A stretch of DNA of 64,000 bases, taken from positions 1-64,000 of the forward strand of contig NZ_JPGL01000059.1 in NCBI RefSeq assembly GCF_000732615.1, read 5' to 3'. The position numbers and the translations under genes are program-made. Positions 44,261 through 51,776 of the stretch are shown piece after piece (position 1 is the first letter of the stretch; each line of letters begins with the position of its first letter). The notes beneath the pieces are model-generated. The model had not been told where the DNA came from. It was given only the letters and a program-made list of their open reading frames with translations, and made no database searches. Source of the stretch: Burkholderia paludis (GTDB lineage Bacteria; Pseudomonadota; Gammaproteobacteria; Burkholderiales; Burkholderiaceae).

Positions 44261-45010
44261 TTAATCCTGCAATTCGCCCTGCGGGCCGATCGCCGCGGGC
44301 ACGCTGCCCGATACCGGCAAATCGCCGCCCAGCGTGTGGGTCAGTTCGCTCGCCGCGGCCTGCACGCGCGGCAGGTAATCGGCGAGCACCTTCTTGTTGA
44401 AGCGGTAGCGCGGCACGCCCAGCGAGATCGCGCCGGCCAGCGAGCGGCCCACGCCGAACACCGGGCAGGCGATGGCCGCGCTCTCCGGGTCGCGCTCGGC
44501 GATCGACACCGCGTAGCCCTGCTCGGCAACCTTGTCGTAGTCGCCGCCGCGCGTGCCGGAGAACGCGAGCAGGATCCGGCCGGCCGCCCCGGCCTCCAGC
44601 GGGAAGCGATCGCCTTCGCGTACGTAGGTGTGGACGGCGCGCTGCGCATACGCTCGGAACAGGCAGACGCGCTCGTTGCCGTCGCGCACGTAGAACGCCG
44701 AGGTCTCGGCGGTTTCCTCCGACAGCCGCGTCAGCAGCGGCACCGCGTGTTCGCGCAACTGGAACGACTCGCGGTACATCATGCCGAGATGAAACGTGGC
44801 CGGCCCGAGCACATAGCGGCCGTCGGGCATGCGCTTGACGAACTGGAACATCTCGAGCGATTCGAACAGGCGCAGCAACGTGCTCATGTTGAGCCCCGTC
44901 GCGTCGCTGACCTGCGCGAGCATCAACCCGTTCGGCGCATCGCCGAACGCCAGCAGCGCCGACAACGCGCGATTGACGGCCGAGACGCCGCCATCTGCCT
45001 GAGCATTCAT
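44261..45010 (-). CDS. IclR-family regulator of the divergent catabolic cluster
   Basis: A 249-aa regulator with a winged HTH in residues 5-70 (GGVSAVNRALSALLAFG, then GLNMSTLLRLFESLE) and an IclR effector domain from about 85, with GAAGRILLAF and the late CPVFGVGRSLAGAISLGVPRYRF. The ATG at 45010 was chosen because the open frame upstream of it overlaps the intergenic control region. It heads the operon with the CoA transferase. Its own -10 and the divergent CitE promoter region each carry a 25-bp palindrome, so it likely represses both operons until the substrate arrives. Confidence 0.9.
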   Translation of the reverse strand: MNAQADGGVSAVNRALSALLAFGDAPNGLMLAQVSDATGLNMSTLLRLFESLEMFQFVKRMPDGRYVLGPATFHLGMMYRESFQLREHAVPLLTRLSEETAETSAFYVRDGNERVCLFRAYAQRAVHTYVREGDRFPLEAGAAGRILLAFSGTRGGDYDKVAEQGYAVSIAERDPESAAIACPVFGVGRSLAGAISLGVPRYRFNKKVLADYLPRVQAAASELTHTLGGDLPVSGSVPAAIGPQGELQD

Positions 45011-45063
45011 ACCTACCTCGCAAAGAAAAACCGGGCCGGACGGCGCCGCGGCACATCCGCACA

Positions 45064-45088
45064 AAAAACAAAAGTGACTTTCATTTTT
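45064..45088. promoter_or_regulatory. 25-bp palindrome at the IclR promoter (operator copy 1)
   Basis: An odd-centred inverted repeat around the core AAAGTGACTTT, with two mismatched pairs, overlaps the -10 region of the iclR operon. On the minus strand a perfect -35 TTGACA (plus-strand 45106-45111) and TAAAAA (45084-45089) flank a 16-base spacer, so binding would block transcription. Confidence 0.75.
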
Positions 45089-45204
45089 ATGGATGCCGAC
45101 CTCCGTGTCAACAGGGAACGAAACAGGTCGCTCTCTGAACCCGCCCCCAATCGCCTTGTTTTTCCGGGTAAACATCGATATTGACGAACCATCACGATCC
45201 ACGA

Positions 45205-45229
45205 AAAAATGAAAGTCACTTTCATTTTT
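45205..45229. promoter_or_regulatory. 25-bp perfect palindrome at the CitE start (operator copy 2)
   Basis: A perfect 25-bp inverted repeat around the core AAAGTCACTTT ends 12 bases before the CitE ATG. It shares sequence and size with copy 1, 141 bases away. This places it downstream of the likely promoter, where a bound protein would act as a roadblock. Confidence 0.8.
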
Positions 45230-45240
45230 AAAGATCGCTT

Positions 45241-46149
45241 ATGAAAAACCTCGCCACCCACGCACCCGACTGGCGCTCGCTGCTGTACGTGCCGGCCCAC
45301 GTCCCGCGCTTCGTCGACAAGGCCGCGACGTGCGGCGCCGACGCGCTGCTGCTGGACCTCGAAGACAGCGTGCCGGCCGACCGGAAGGCGCTCGCGCGCG
45401 ACGCGCTGGCGGCGGCCGTGCCGCGCCTGAAGGCGGCGGGCAGCGACGTGCTGGTGCGGGTCAACGGGTCGCTACAACACCTGGCGATCGACCTGCGCGC
45501 GGCCGTGGCCGCCGGAGCCGGCGGCGTCGCGATCCCGAAAGTTCTCGGCGCGTCGCACCTCGAGGCCGTCGACGCGCTGCTCGGCGAACTGGAGGACGAA
45601 CACGCCATCGCACACGGCGCGACCCGCGTGATCGCGATGATCGAGACGCCGGGCGCATTCGAGGCAAGAGCGCGGATCGCCCGCGCATCGTCGCGCATCG
45701 CCGCGCTGATGCTCGGCGGCGGCGATTTCGCGCTGCACTGCGAGAGCGACGCGAGCGCGGACGTGCTGAACGTGCCCAAGCAGTTGCTGGTCATCGCCGC
45801 GCGCGCGGCCGGCGTGCTGCCGCTGGGCCTCGCCGGCACGCCCGACTCGCTCGACGATCTCGATGCGTTCGCACGCATGGCGCAACGCTCGAAGGCCATG
45901 GGCTTCGCCGGCGCCACCTGCATCCATCCCGCGCAGGTGCCGATCCTCAACCACGCCTTCGCCCCGACGGATGACGAGATCCAGGCCGCGCAAACGCTGG
46001 TCGACGCATACGACGCCGCGCGCGCGGACGGGCTCGGCGCGCTGCGCGTCGGCGGAAAGATGGTCGACGCGCCGGTGGTCGAGCGCGCGCGGCGCGTGCT
46101 TGCGCGGCGCCGGGCGGTCATGAGCCGCGCGCAGGCCGCGCCGCGCTAG
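45241..46149 (+). CDS. HpcH/HpaI family CoA-lyase (CitE-like)
   Basis: A 302-aa TIM-barrel lyase of the CitE/malyl-CoA lyase group, which splits a hydroxyacyl-CoA by a retro-aldol or retro-Claisen reaction using Mg2+. Active-site residues are visible: DLEDSVPADRK at 39-49, Arg73 in RVNG, Glu135 in IETPGAFE and Asp162 in LGGGDFALH. It starts 12 bases after the palindromic operator and leads an operon with a porin and a PrpD-family gene. Together with the divergent CoA transferase it suggests cleavage of a (methyl)malyl- or citramalyl-like CoA ester. Confidence 0.9.
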   Translation: MKNLATHAPDWRSLLYVPAHVPRFVDKAATCGADALLLDLEDSVPADRKALARDALAAAVPRLKAAGSDVLVRVNGSLQHLAIDLRAAVAAGAGGVAIPKVLGASHLEAVDALLGELEDEHAIAHGATRVIAMIETPGAFEARARIARASSRIAALMLGGGDFALHCESDASADVLNVPKQLLVIAARAAGVLPLGLAGTPDSLDDLDAFARMAQRSKAMGFAGATCIHPAQVPILNHAFAPTDDEIQAAQTLVDAYDAARADGLGALRVGGKMVDAPVVERARRVLARRRAVMSRAQAAPR

Positions 46150-46315
46150 GCACCGGTTCGCACGCGGCACGGCCTCGTGGCCGCACGCGGCCGGCGGCCG
46201 CGCGGCCCCGCGGCGATGCGCGTCGCGGGCGCGGCACGGCGCGTCGCACGCCGGCTGTCGCGCAGATCCGCATGACCGACACCCAAACAACAACACCGAA
46301 AATCAGGAGACAACG

Positions 46316-47389
46316 ATGAAAAAGAAGCTGGTCGCGCTGTGCGGCCTCGGCATGGCCTCGGCCACCGCGAGCGCGCAAGGCAGCCTGACGCTGTACGGCG
46401 TCGCCGATATCTACATGGAGTACCTCACGCACCAGAGCGCCGCCACGCCGGACGGCTCCGGTTCGCTCGTGCGGATGGGCTCCGGCGGCAAAAGCGGCTC
46501 GCGCTGGGGCATCAAGGGCGCGGAGGCGCTCGGCGGCGGCTGGCAGGCCGTGTTCCGGCTGGAAAGCACGATCAACCTCAACAACGGCACCAACTCCGGC
46601 GGCTTCGACCGCGCCGCCTGGGTCGGCCTGCAGCACGACACATGGGGCACGCTGCGCCTGGGCCGCCAGTACACGACGCTCTTCGACGTGATGGAACACT
46701 ACTCGCCGACCGTCGCGTACTCGACGATCTACGAGCCCGCCGGCGCGATCGTCGGGCAGAACTTCCGCGAGAACAACATGGCGAAATACCGCGTGACCTA
46801 CGGGCCGGTCGCGATCCAGGCGCACTACTCGTTCGGCGGCACGCCGGGATCGTTTCGCAGCGGCGCGGCCTCGGGGTTCGGCTTCGAGTACGCGGGGCCG
46901 GCGCTGTCGGTGGCCGCCGCCTACGACAACGTCAACGGCACGCTGCCCGCCGACATCACCCATTTCCGGCGCTACGCGGCCTCCGCGATCTACACGGTGG
47001 GCGTCGCGCAGCTGGTCGCCGGCTTCGCCCATGCGAACGGCAACGTCACCACGCCCGGCGTCGTCACGCGCTTCAATTTCTACTGGCTCGGCACGCGCTA
47101 CATGGTCACGCCCGCGCTGCAGGTGATCGGTGCGTTCTACTACGAGGACATCGGCAAGCAGAATCCCGCGGCCGGCCAGCCGGCGCCCGACCCCGACAAC
47201 CCGAAGCAGGTCACGGTGCAACTCAACTACGCACTGTCGAAGGCCACCACGCTCTACGTCACCGGCGGCTACGCATGGCGCGCCGCACTCGATTTCGACG
47301 ACTACAACTACCACATCCTCAACTATTCGCTCGCGAGCAACCGCAACAGCTCGCTCGGCGTCGCCGTCGGCATGCGCAAGCTGTTCTAG
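46316..47389 (+). CDS. Gram-negative porin of the catabolic cluster
   Basis: A 357-aa trimeric porin. The signal peptide MKKKLVALCGLGMASATASA is followed by GSLTLYGVADIYMEYL, and later by RWGIKGAEALGGGWQAVFRLES, with a C-terminal Phe. Its place between the CitE gene and the MmgE/PrpD gene suggests that it passes the cluster's substrate through the outer membrane. Confidence 0.92.
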   Translation: MKKKLVALCGLGMASATASAQGSLTLYGVADIYMEYLTHQSAATPDGSGSLVRMGSGGKSGSRWGIKGAEALGGGWQAVFRLESTINLNNGTNSGGFDRAAWVGLQHDTWGTLRLGRQYTTLFDVMEHYSPTVAYSTIYEPAGAIVGQNFRENNMAKYRVTYGPVAIQAHYSFGGTPGSFRSGAASGFGFEYAGPALSVAAAYDNVNGTLPADITHFRRYAASAIYTVGVAQLVAGFAHANGNVTTPGVVTRFNFYWLGTRYMVTPALQVIGAFYYEDIGKQNPAAGQPAPDPDNPKQVTVQLNYALSKATTLYVTGGYAWRAALDFDDYNYHILNYSLASNRNSSLGVAVGMRKLF

Positions 47390-47433
47390 CGCCGCCCGGC
47401 TTCCGTCCGCCCGTTTCACGACCTTTCTTCACG

Positions 47434-48903
47434 ATGATCCACACCATGAACCGACGCCACTTCCTGTCCACCCTGACGAGCGCCGCCGTCGCGGCCGCCG
47501 TGCCGTTGCACGCCCGCGCGCAGACGCTCGCGACGCCCGACACCCTCGCCCAGCGGCTGGCGGATTACGCCGCCTCGCTGCGCTACGAGGATCTCGACGC
47601 GGCCACGGTCGAAACCGTCAAGTCGCACTTCATCGACGCGCTCGGCTGCGCGATCGCCGCCCACGACGAAGCGCCGGTCCGCATCGCCCGGCAGGTCGCG
47701 CTTGCGACGGGCGGCGGCGCGTCGACCCTGCTCGGCACCGCGCAGCGCACGACGCCCGACCTCGCGGCGTTCGCGAACGGCGCCGCGCTGCGCTATTTCG
47801 ACCTGAACGACGCGTATGCGGGCAAGGAAACCGGCCACCCGAGCGACAACGTCGCGCCGTGCCTGGCCGTGGCGGAATCGCAGCGCAGCAGCGGCCGCGA
47901 CCTGATCCTCGCGATCGCGCTGGCCTACGAGATCAATTGCCGCCTGATGGACGCGGCCGCGATCAGCCCGCGCGGCTGGGATCACACCTGCTACAGCCTG
48001 CCGGCCGTCGCGCTCGCGACCGGCCGGCTGATGGCGCTGACGCGGCCGCAGCTCGTGCAGGCCGTGAATCTCTCGATCAACGGGCACATGGCGCTCAACC
48101 AGACGCGCATCCAGGAACTGTCGAACTGGAAGGCGCTGGCCGACGCGGACGCCGCGCGCAACGCGATCTTCGCGACGCGCCTGGCGCGCGAGGGATTGAC
48201 CGGGCCGTCGCCGATCTTCGAGGGCAATGCCGGCTTCTTCAAGCAGATCTCGGGCGCCTTCGACGTCGACCTGACGCAGTTCGGCGGACGCGGCGGGCGT
48301 TTCCGCATCAACGACTGCATCGTGAAGTACTACCCGGCCCAGGGGCTCACGCAGACGTCGATTCCGGCGGCGATCGAGGTCGCCGCGCAGGTCGGCGACC
48401 TCGGACGCATTCGCAGCATCGAGATCGCGACGACGCAGGTCGGCTACGTCACCGCGGGGAAGGACCGGCAGAAATGGGCGCCCGAGACCAGCGAGACCGC
48501 CGATCACAGCCTGCCGTACGTGGTCGCGCGTGCGATGCTCGACGGCGACATCACGACCGCGAGCTACACGCCGGCCGCACTGCGCGACCCGAAGCTGCAT
48601 GCGCTGATCGAACGGATCACGGTCGTGGAAGATCCGGCGTTGACCGCGCGCTATCCGCAGTACGCGCCGAACCGCGTGACCGTCGTGACCGACGACGGGC
48701 GCCGGTTCGCACGCGAAGTCGACGACCTGCCGGGCTTCCCGCACCATCCGATGACGCGCGCCGATTTCGAAACCAAGTTCGCCCGGTGCGTGCGGCCCTA
48801 CTGGAAGACGGCGCAGACCCGCCGCACGCTCGACTGGCTGTGGCACCTCGACGTGCAGCCGGACGTCTCGACGCTGCCCGCGCTGATGACGATCCGCGCC
48901 TGA
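47434..48903 (+). CDS. MmgE/PrpD-family protein with a Tat-type signal
   Basis: A 489-aa protein of the MmgE/PrpD fold (2-methylcitrate dehydratase, cis-aconitate decarboxylase and iminodisuccinate epimerase relatives). Its N-terminus reads MNRRHFLSTLTSAAVAAAVPLHARAQ from the ATG at 47446, a twin-arginine motif (RRHFLS), a hydrophobic stretch and an ARA-type cleavage site. Characterised relatives are cytoplasmic, so export would be unusual. Family segments include DALGCAIAAHDEAP and GHPSDNVAPCLAVAES. A start four codons upstream at 47434 is also possible. It is the third gene of the CitE operon and may isomerise or dehydrate the substrate in the periplasm. Confidence 0.85.
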   Translation: MIHTMNRRHFLSTLTSAAVAAAVPLHARAQTLATPDTLAQRLADYAASLRYEDLDAATVETVKSHFIDALGCAIAAHDEAPVRIARQVALATGGGASTLLGTAQRTTPDLAAFANGAALRYFDLNDAYAGKETGHPSDNVAPCLAVAESQRSSGRDLILAIALAYEINCRLMDAAAISPRGWDHTCYSLPAVALATGRLMALTRPQLVQAVNLSINGHMALNQTRIQELSNWKALADADAARNAIFATRLAREGLTGPSPIFEGNAGFFKQISGAFDVDLTQFGGRGGRFRINDCIVKYYPAQGLTQTSIPAAIEVAAQVGDLGRIRSIEIATTQVGYVTAGKDRQKWAPETSETADHSLPYVVARAMLDGDITTASYTPAALRDPKLHALIERITVVEDPALTARYPQYAPNRVTVVTDDGRRFAREVDDLPGFPHHPMTRADFETKFARCVRPYWKTAQTRRTLDWLWHLDVQPDVSTLPALMTIRA

Positions 48904-48948
48904 CCCGGGCCGGCCGCCGCGGCGCGCATGCAACCCGCGGGCTGCGGC

Positions 48949-50619
48949 TTACCGCGTCTTCCCGCCCGGCGTATCGCCGCCGGCCAGGTCGATCGCCTTC
49001 TCCGATCCGACCGCGGTGCGCAGCTGGAATTTCTGGATCTTGCCGGTCGACGTCTTCGGCAGCTCGCCGAACCGCACGGCCTTCGGCACCTTGAAGCCGG
49101 CAAGCAGCTGCCTGCAATGCGCGACGATCTCCTCCTCGGTCGCGCTCGCGCCTTCGCGCAGCTCGACGAACGCGCACGGCACTTCGCCCCATTTCGGGTC
49201 GGGCATCGCGACGACGGCCGCGACCGCGACGGCCGGATGCCGGTACAGCGCATCCTCGACCTCGATGCTCGAGATGTTCTCGCCGCCGGAGATGATGATG
49301 TCCTTGCGGCGATCCTTGATGCGGATGTAGCCGTCGGGCGTCAGCACGCCGAGATCGCCCGTATGGAACCAGCCGCCGTGGAACGCCTCGTCGGTCGCCT
49401 TCGGGTTCTTCAGGTAGCCCTTCATGCAGATGTTGCCGCGGAACATGATCTCGCCGAGCGTCTCGCCGTCGGCCGGCACCGGCGCCATCGTGTCGGGATC
49501 GAGCACCGTCGCGCCGGCCTCGAGGTGGTAGCGCACGCCCTGGCGCGCGTTGAGGCGCGCCCGCTCGTCGTCGGGCAGCGCGTCCCAGTGCGACTGCTTC
49601 GCGCACACGGTCGCCGGGCCGTACACCTCGGTCAGCCCGTACACGTGCAGCAAGTCGAAGCCGATCTCCTTCATCTTCGCGATCACGGCCGGCGCCGGCG
49701 CCGCGCCCGCCACCATCGCGTGCACCGTGTGGTCGATCCCCTCGCGGAATTCGGCCGGCGCGTTCGCGATCGCGCTCTGCACGATCGGCGCACCGCAGTA
49801 GTGCGTGATGCGTTCGCGGCGGATCAGGTCGAACACGGTCTTCGCGTCGAACCGGCGCAGGCAGACGTTCACGCCCGCGCGCGCCGCGACGGCCCACGGA
49901 AAGCACCAGCCGTTGCAGTGGAACATCGGCAGCGTCCACAGGTAGACGGCGTGCTTCGGCATGTCCCATTCGAGGAGGTTGCTGATCGCCGCGAGATACG
50001 CGCCGCGATGGTGGTACACGACGCCCTTCGGGTCGCCGGTCGTGCCGGACGTGTAGTTCAGCGCGATCGCGTCCCATTCGTCGGCGGGCGGCGTCCACGC
50101 GTAGTCGGCGTCGCCGCCGGCGACGAACGCCTCGTAGTCGGTCGCGCCCGCGAAGCGCGCGGGATCGGCCGGCATCGCGTCGGCCACGCTGACGATCTTC
50201 AGGCCCGGAATCTCCAGCGCCGCGCGATGCGCGAATTCCGCGTATTCGGTATCGACGATCAGCACCTTCGCCTCGCCGTGACGCAGCATGAACAGCACCG
50301 ACGGCACGTCGAGCCGCGTGTTGATCGTGTTCAGCACGGCGCCGGCCATCGGCACGCCGAAGTGCGCCTCGACCATCGCCGGGATGTTCGGCAGCATCGC
50401 CGCGACCGTGTCGCCGCGCTCGACGCCGATCCGCGCGAGCGCGCTCGCCAGCTGCTTCGCGCGCGCATAGGTCTCGCCCCAGGTGCGCCGCACGTCGCCG
50501 TGCACGATCGCGAGGCGTTCGCCGTAGACTTCGGCCGTCCGGACCAGGAAGTCGAGCGGGGTAAGCGGTACGTAGTTGGCGTCGCGGCGGCCGAGTCCGG
50601 CCTCGAACATCTGCGTCAT
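48949..50619 (-). CDS. AMP-forming acyl-CoA synthetase
   Basis: A 556-aa adenylate-forming ligase that makes acyl-CoA from a carboxylic acid, ATP and CoA. The P-loop-like YTSGTTGDPKG lies at 189-199, followed by a VYGLTEVYGP motif and GGWFHTGDLGVLTPDGYIRIKDRRKDIIISGGENIS, with the A10 lysine in PKTSTGKIQKF near the end. It is close to the medium-chain/AlkK-like group. The ATG at 50619 has a GGGAGA site 10 bases upstream. It converges with the MmgE/PrpD gene (45 bases apart) and is divergent from a Crp/Fnr gene. Whether it belongs to the IclR cluster is unclear. Confidence 0.9.
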   Translation of the reverse strand: MTQMFEAGLGRRDANYVPLTPLDFLVRTAEVYGERLAIVHGDVRRTWGETYARAKQLASALARIGVERGDTVAAMLPNIPAMVEAHFGVPMAGAVLNTINTRLDVPSVLFMLRHGEAKVLIVDTEYAEFAHRAALEIPGLKIVSVADAMPADPARFAGATDYEAFVAGGDADYAWTPPADEWDAIALNYTSGTTGDPKGVVYHHRGAYLAAISNLLEWDMPKHAVYLWTLPMFHCNGWCFPWAVAARAGVNVCLRRFDAKTVFDLIRRERITHYCGAPIVQSAIANAPAEFREGIDHTVHAMVAGAAPAPAVIAKMKEIGFDLLHVYGLTEVYGPATVCAKQSHWDALPDDERARLNARQGVRYHLEAGATVLDPDTMAPVPADGETLGEIMFRGNICMKGYLKNPKATDEAFHGGWFHTGDLGVLTPDGYIRIKDRRKDIIISGGENISSIEVEDALYRHPAVAVAAVVAMPDPKWGEVPCAFVELREGASATEEEIVAHCRQLLAGFKVPKAVRFGELPKTSTGKIQKFQLRTAVGSEKAIDLAGGDTPGGKTR

Positions 50620-50787
50620 GATCGTGTCTCCCATGTTCCGTCGACCGGAGCGCCTCCACCCCGGATCGTTTTGATGTGGTTCAATTGCCGACAGCCTAAC
50701 GGGCGCTATTGTGAGCCGTCTGTCATCGAAACGACAGAGTGCCGCCTGCGCGCTGCGCGTTATCCCTATCCTCGCAAACCCTCGTCC

Positions 50788-51543
50788 ATGCACGACCCTC
50801 TCGTTGCCCCGCCCGACCCGACCGCCCGCCCGGCCGTCGCCGTCTCCGAACCGGACCCGCTGCCGGCGCTGTCGACGCTGTTCGGCCAGTGCGCGTGGTT
50901 CCGCACACTCGCGCCCGAACACCAGGCGCTCGTGCTCGCACAGTCGCACGTCACGCAATGCGAGGCCGGCGACGTGATCGCGCACCGGCTCGCGCCGTCC
51001 GAGTACTGGATCGGCGTGCACCGCGGGCTGCTGAAGCTCGCGATCTTCAACGTGTCCGGGCGCGGCTGCACGTTTTCCGGCGTGCCGTCGGGCGGCTGGT
51101 TCGGCGAAGGCAGCGTGATCAAGCGCGAACTGCGCAAGTACGAGGTCGTCGCGATCCAGCGCTCGTCCGTGCTGTTCGTGCCGGTCGACACGTTCCATGC
51201 GCTGCTCGACACGAGCCTGCCGTTCACGCGCTTCGTGATCCACCAGTTGAACAACCGGATGGGCGAGTTCATCGCGTCGATCCAGAACAGCCGGCTGCTC
51301 GACGTCGACGCGCGCGTCGCGCAGGCGCTCGTGCAACTCTTCAACCCCGACCTGTACCCGGACACCGGCCCGTCGCTGTCGATCTCGCAGGAGGAGCTGG
51401 GGATGCTGGTCGGCGTGTCGCGGCAGCGGATCAACCAGGCGCTGCAGCAGCTCGAGAAGCTCGGCGCGCTGCGGCTCGCGTACAACCAGATCGAAGTCGT
51501 CGACCTGGGGGCGCTCGCGCGCGTCGGGATGGAGCAGATCTGA
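50788..51543 (+). CDS. Crp/Fnr-family regulator
   Basis: A 251-aa regulator. A cyclic-nucleotide-like effector domain (about 30-160) includes GLLKLAIFNVSGRGCTFSGVPSGGWFGEGSVIKRE, and a C-terminal HTH has SISQEELGMLVGVSRQRINQALQQLEKLGAL. The N-terminal cysteine cluster of Fnr is absent and the cAMP-contact residues are not clearly kept, so the signal is unknown. It is divergent from the acyl-CoA synthetase across 168 bases, which may be its target. Confidence 0.88.
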   Translation: MHDPLVAPPDPTARPAVAVSEPDPLPALSTLFGQCAWFRTLAPEHQALVLAQSHVTQCEAGDVIAHRLAPSEYWIGVHRGLLKLAIFNVSGRGCTFSGVPSGGWFGEGSVIKRELRKYEVVAIQRSSVLFVPVDTFHALLDTSLPFTRFVIHQLNNRMGEFIASIQNSRLLDVDARVAQALVQLFNPDLYPDTGPSLSISQEELGMLVGVSRQRINQALQQLEKLGALRLAYNQIEVVDLGALARVGMEQI

Positions 51544-51776
51544 GCGCGGCGCGGACCGACGGACGGAAGCGTCGCCGCTGCAGCGCCTGCGTCCGGTATC
51601 GCGGCCGTTTTCCGGTCGCCGCGACGCCGTGCATTTCCTCTGCCGAATCGTTGTCCGGCGGTCGCGCCCCTACCTGACAAATCTGCCAGTTTCGCGCCAG
51701 TAACCCGTTCCGCCCCGACGCCTATCATTCGGGTTCCGTTCACCGACGCCTGATCACCGCCTGTCCCGCTGCCTCC

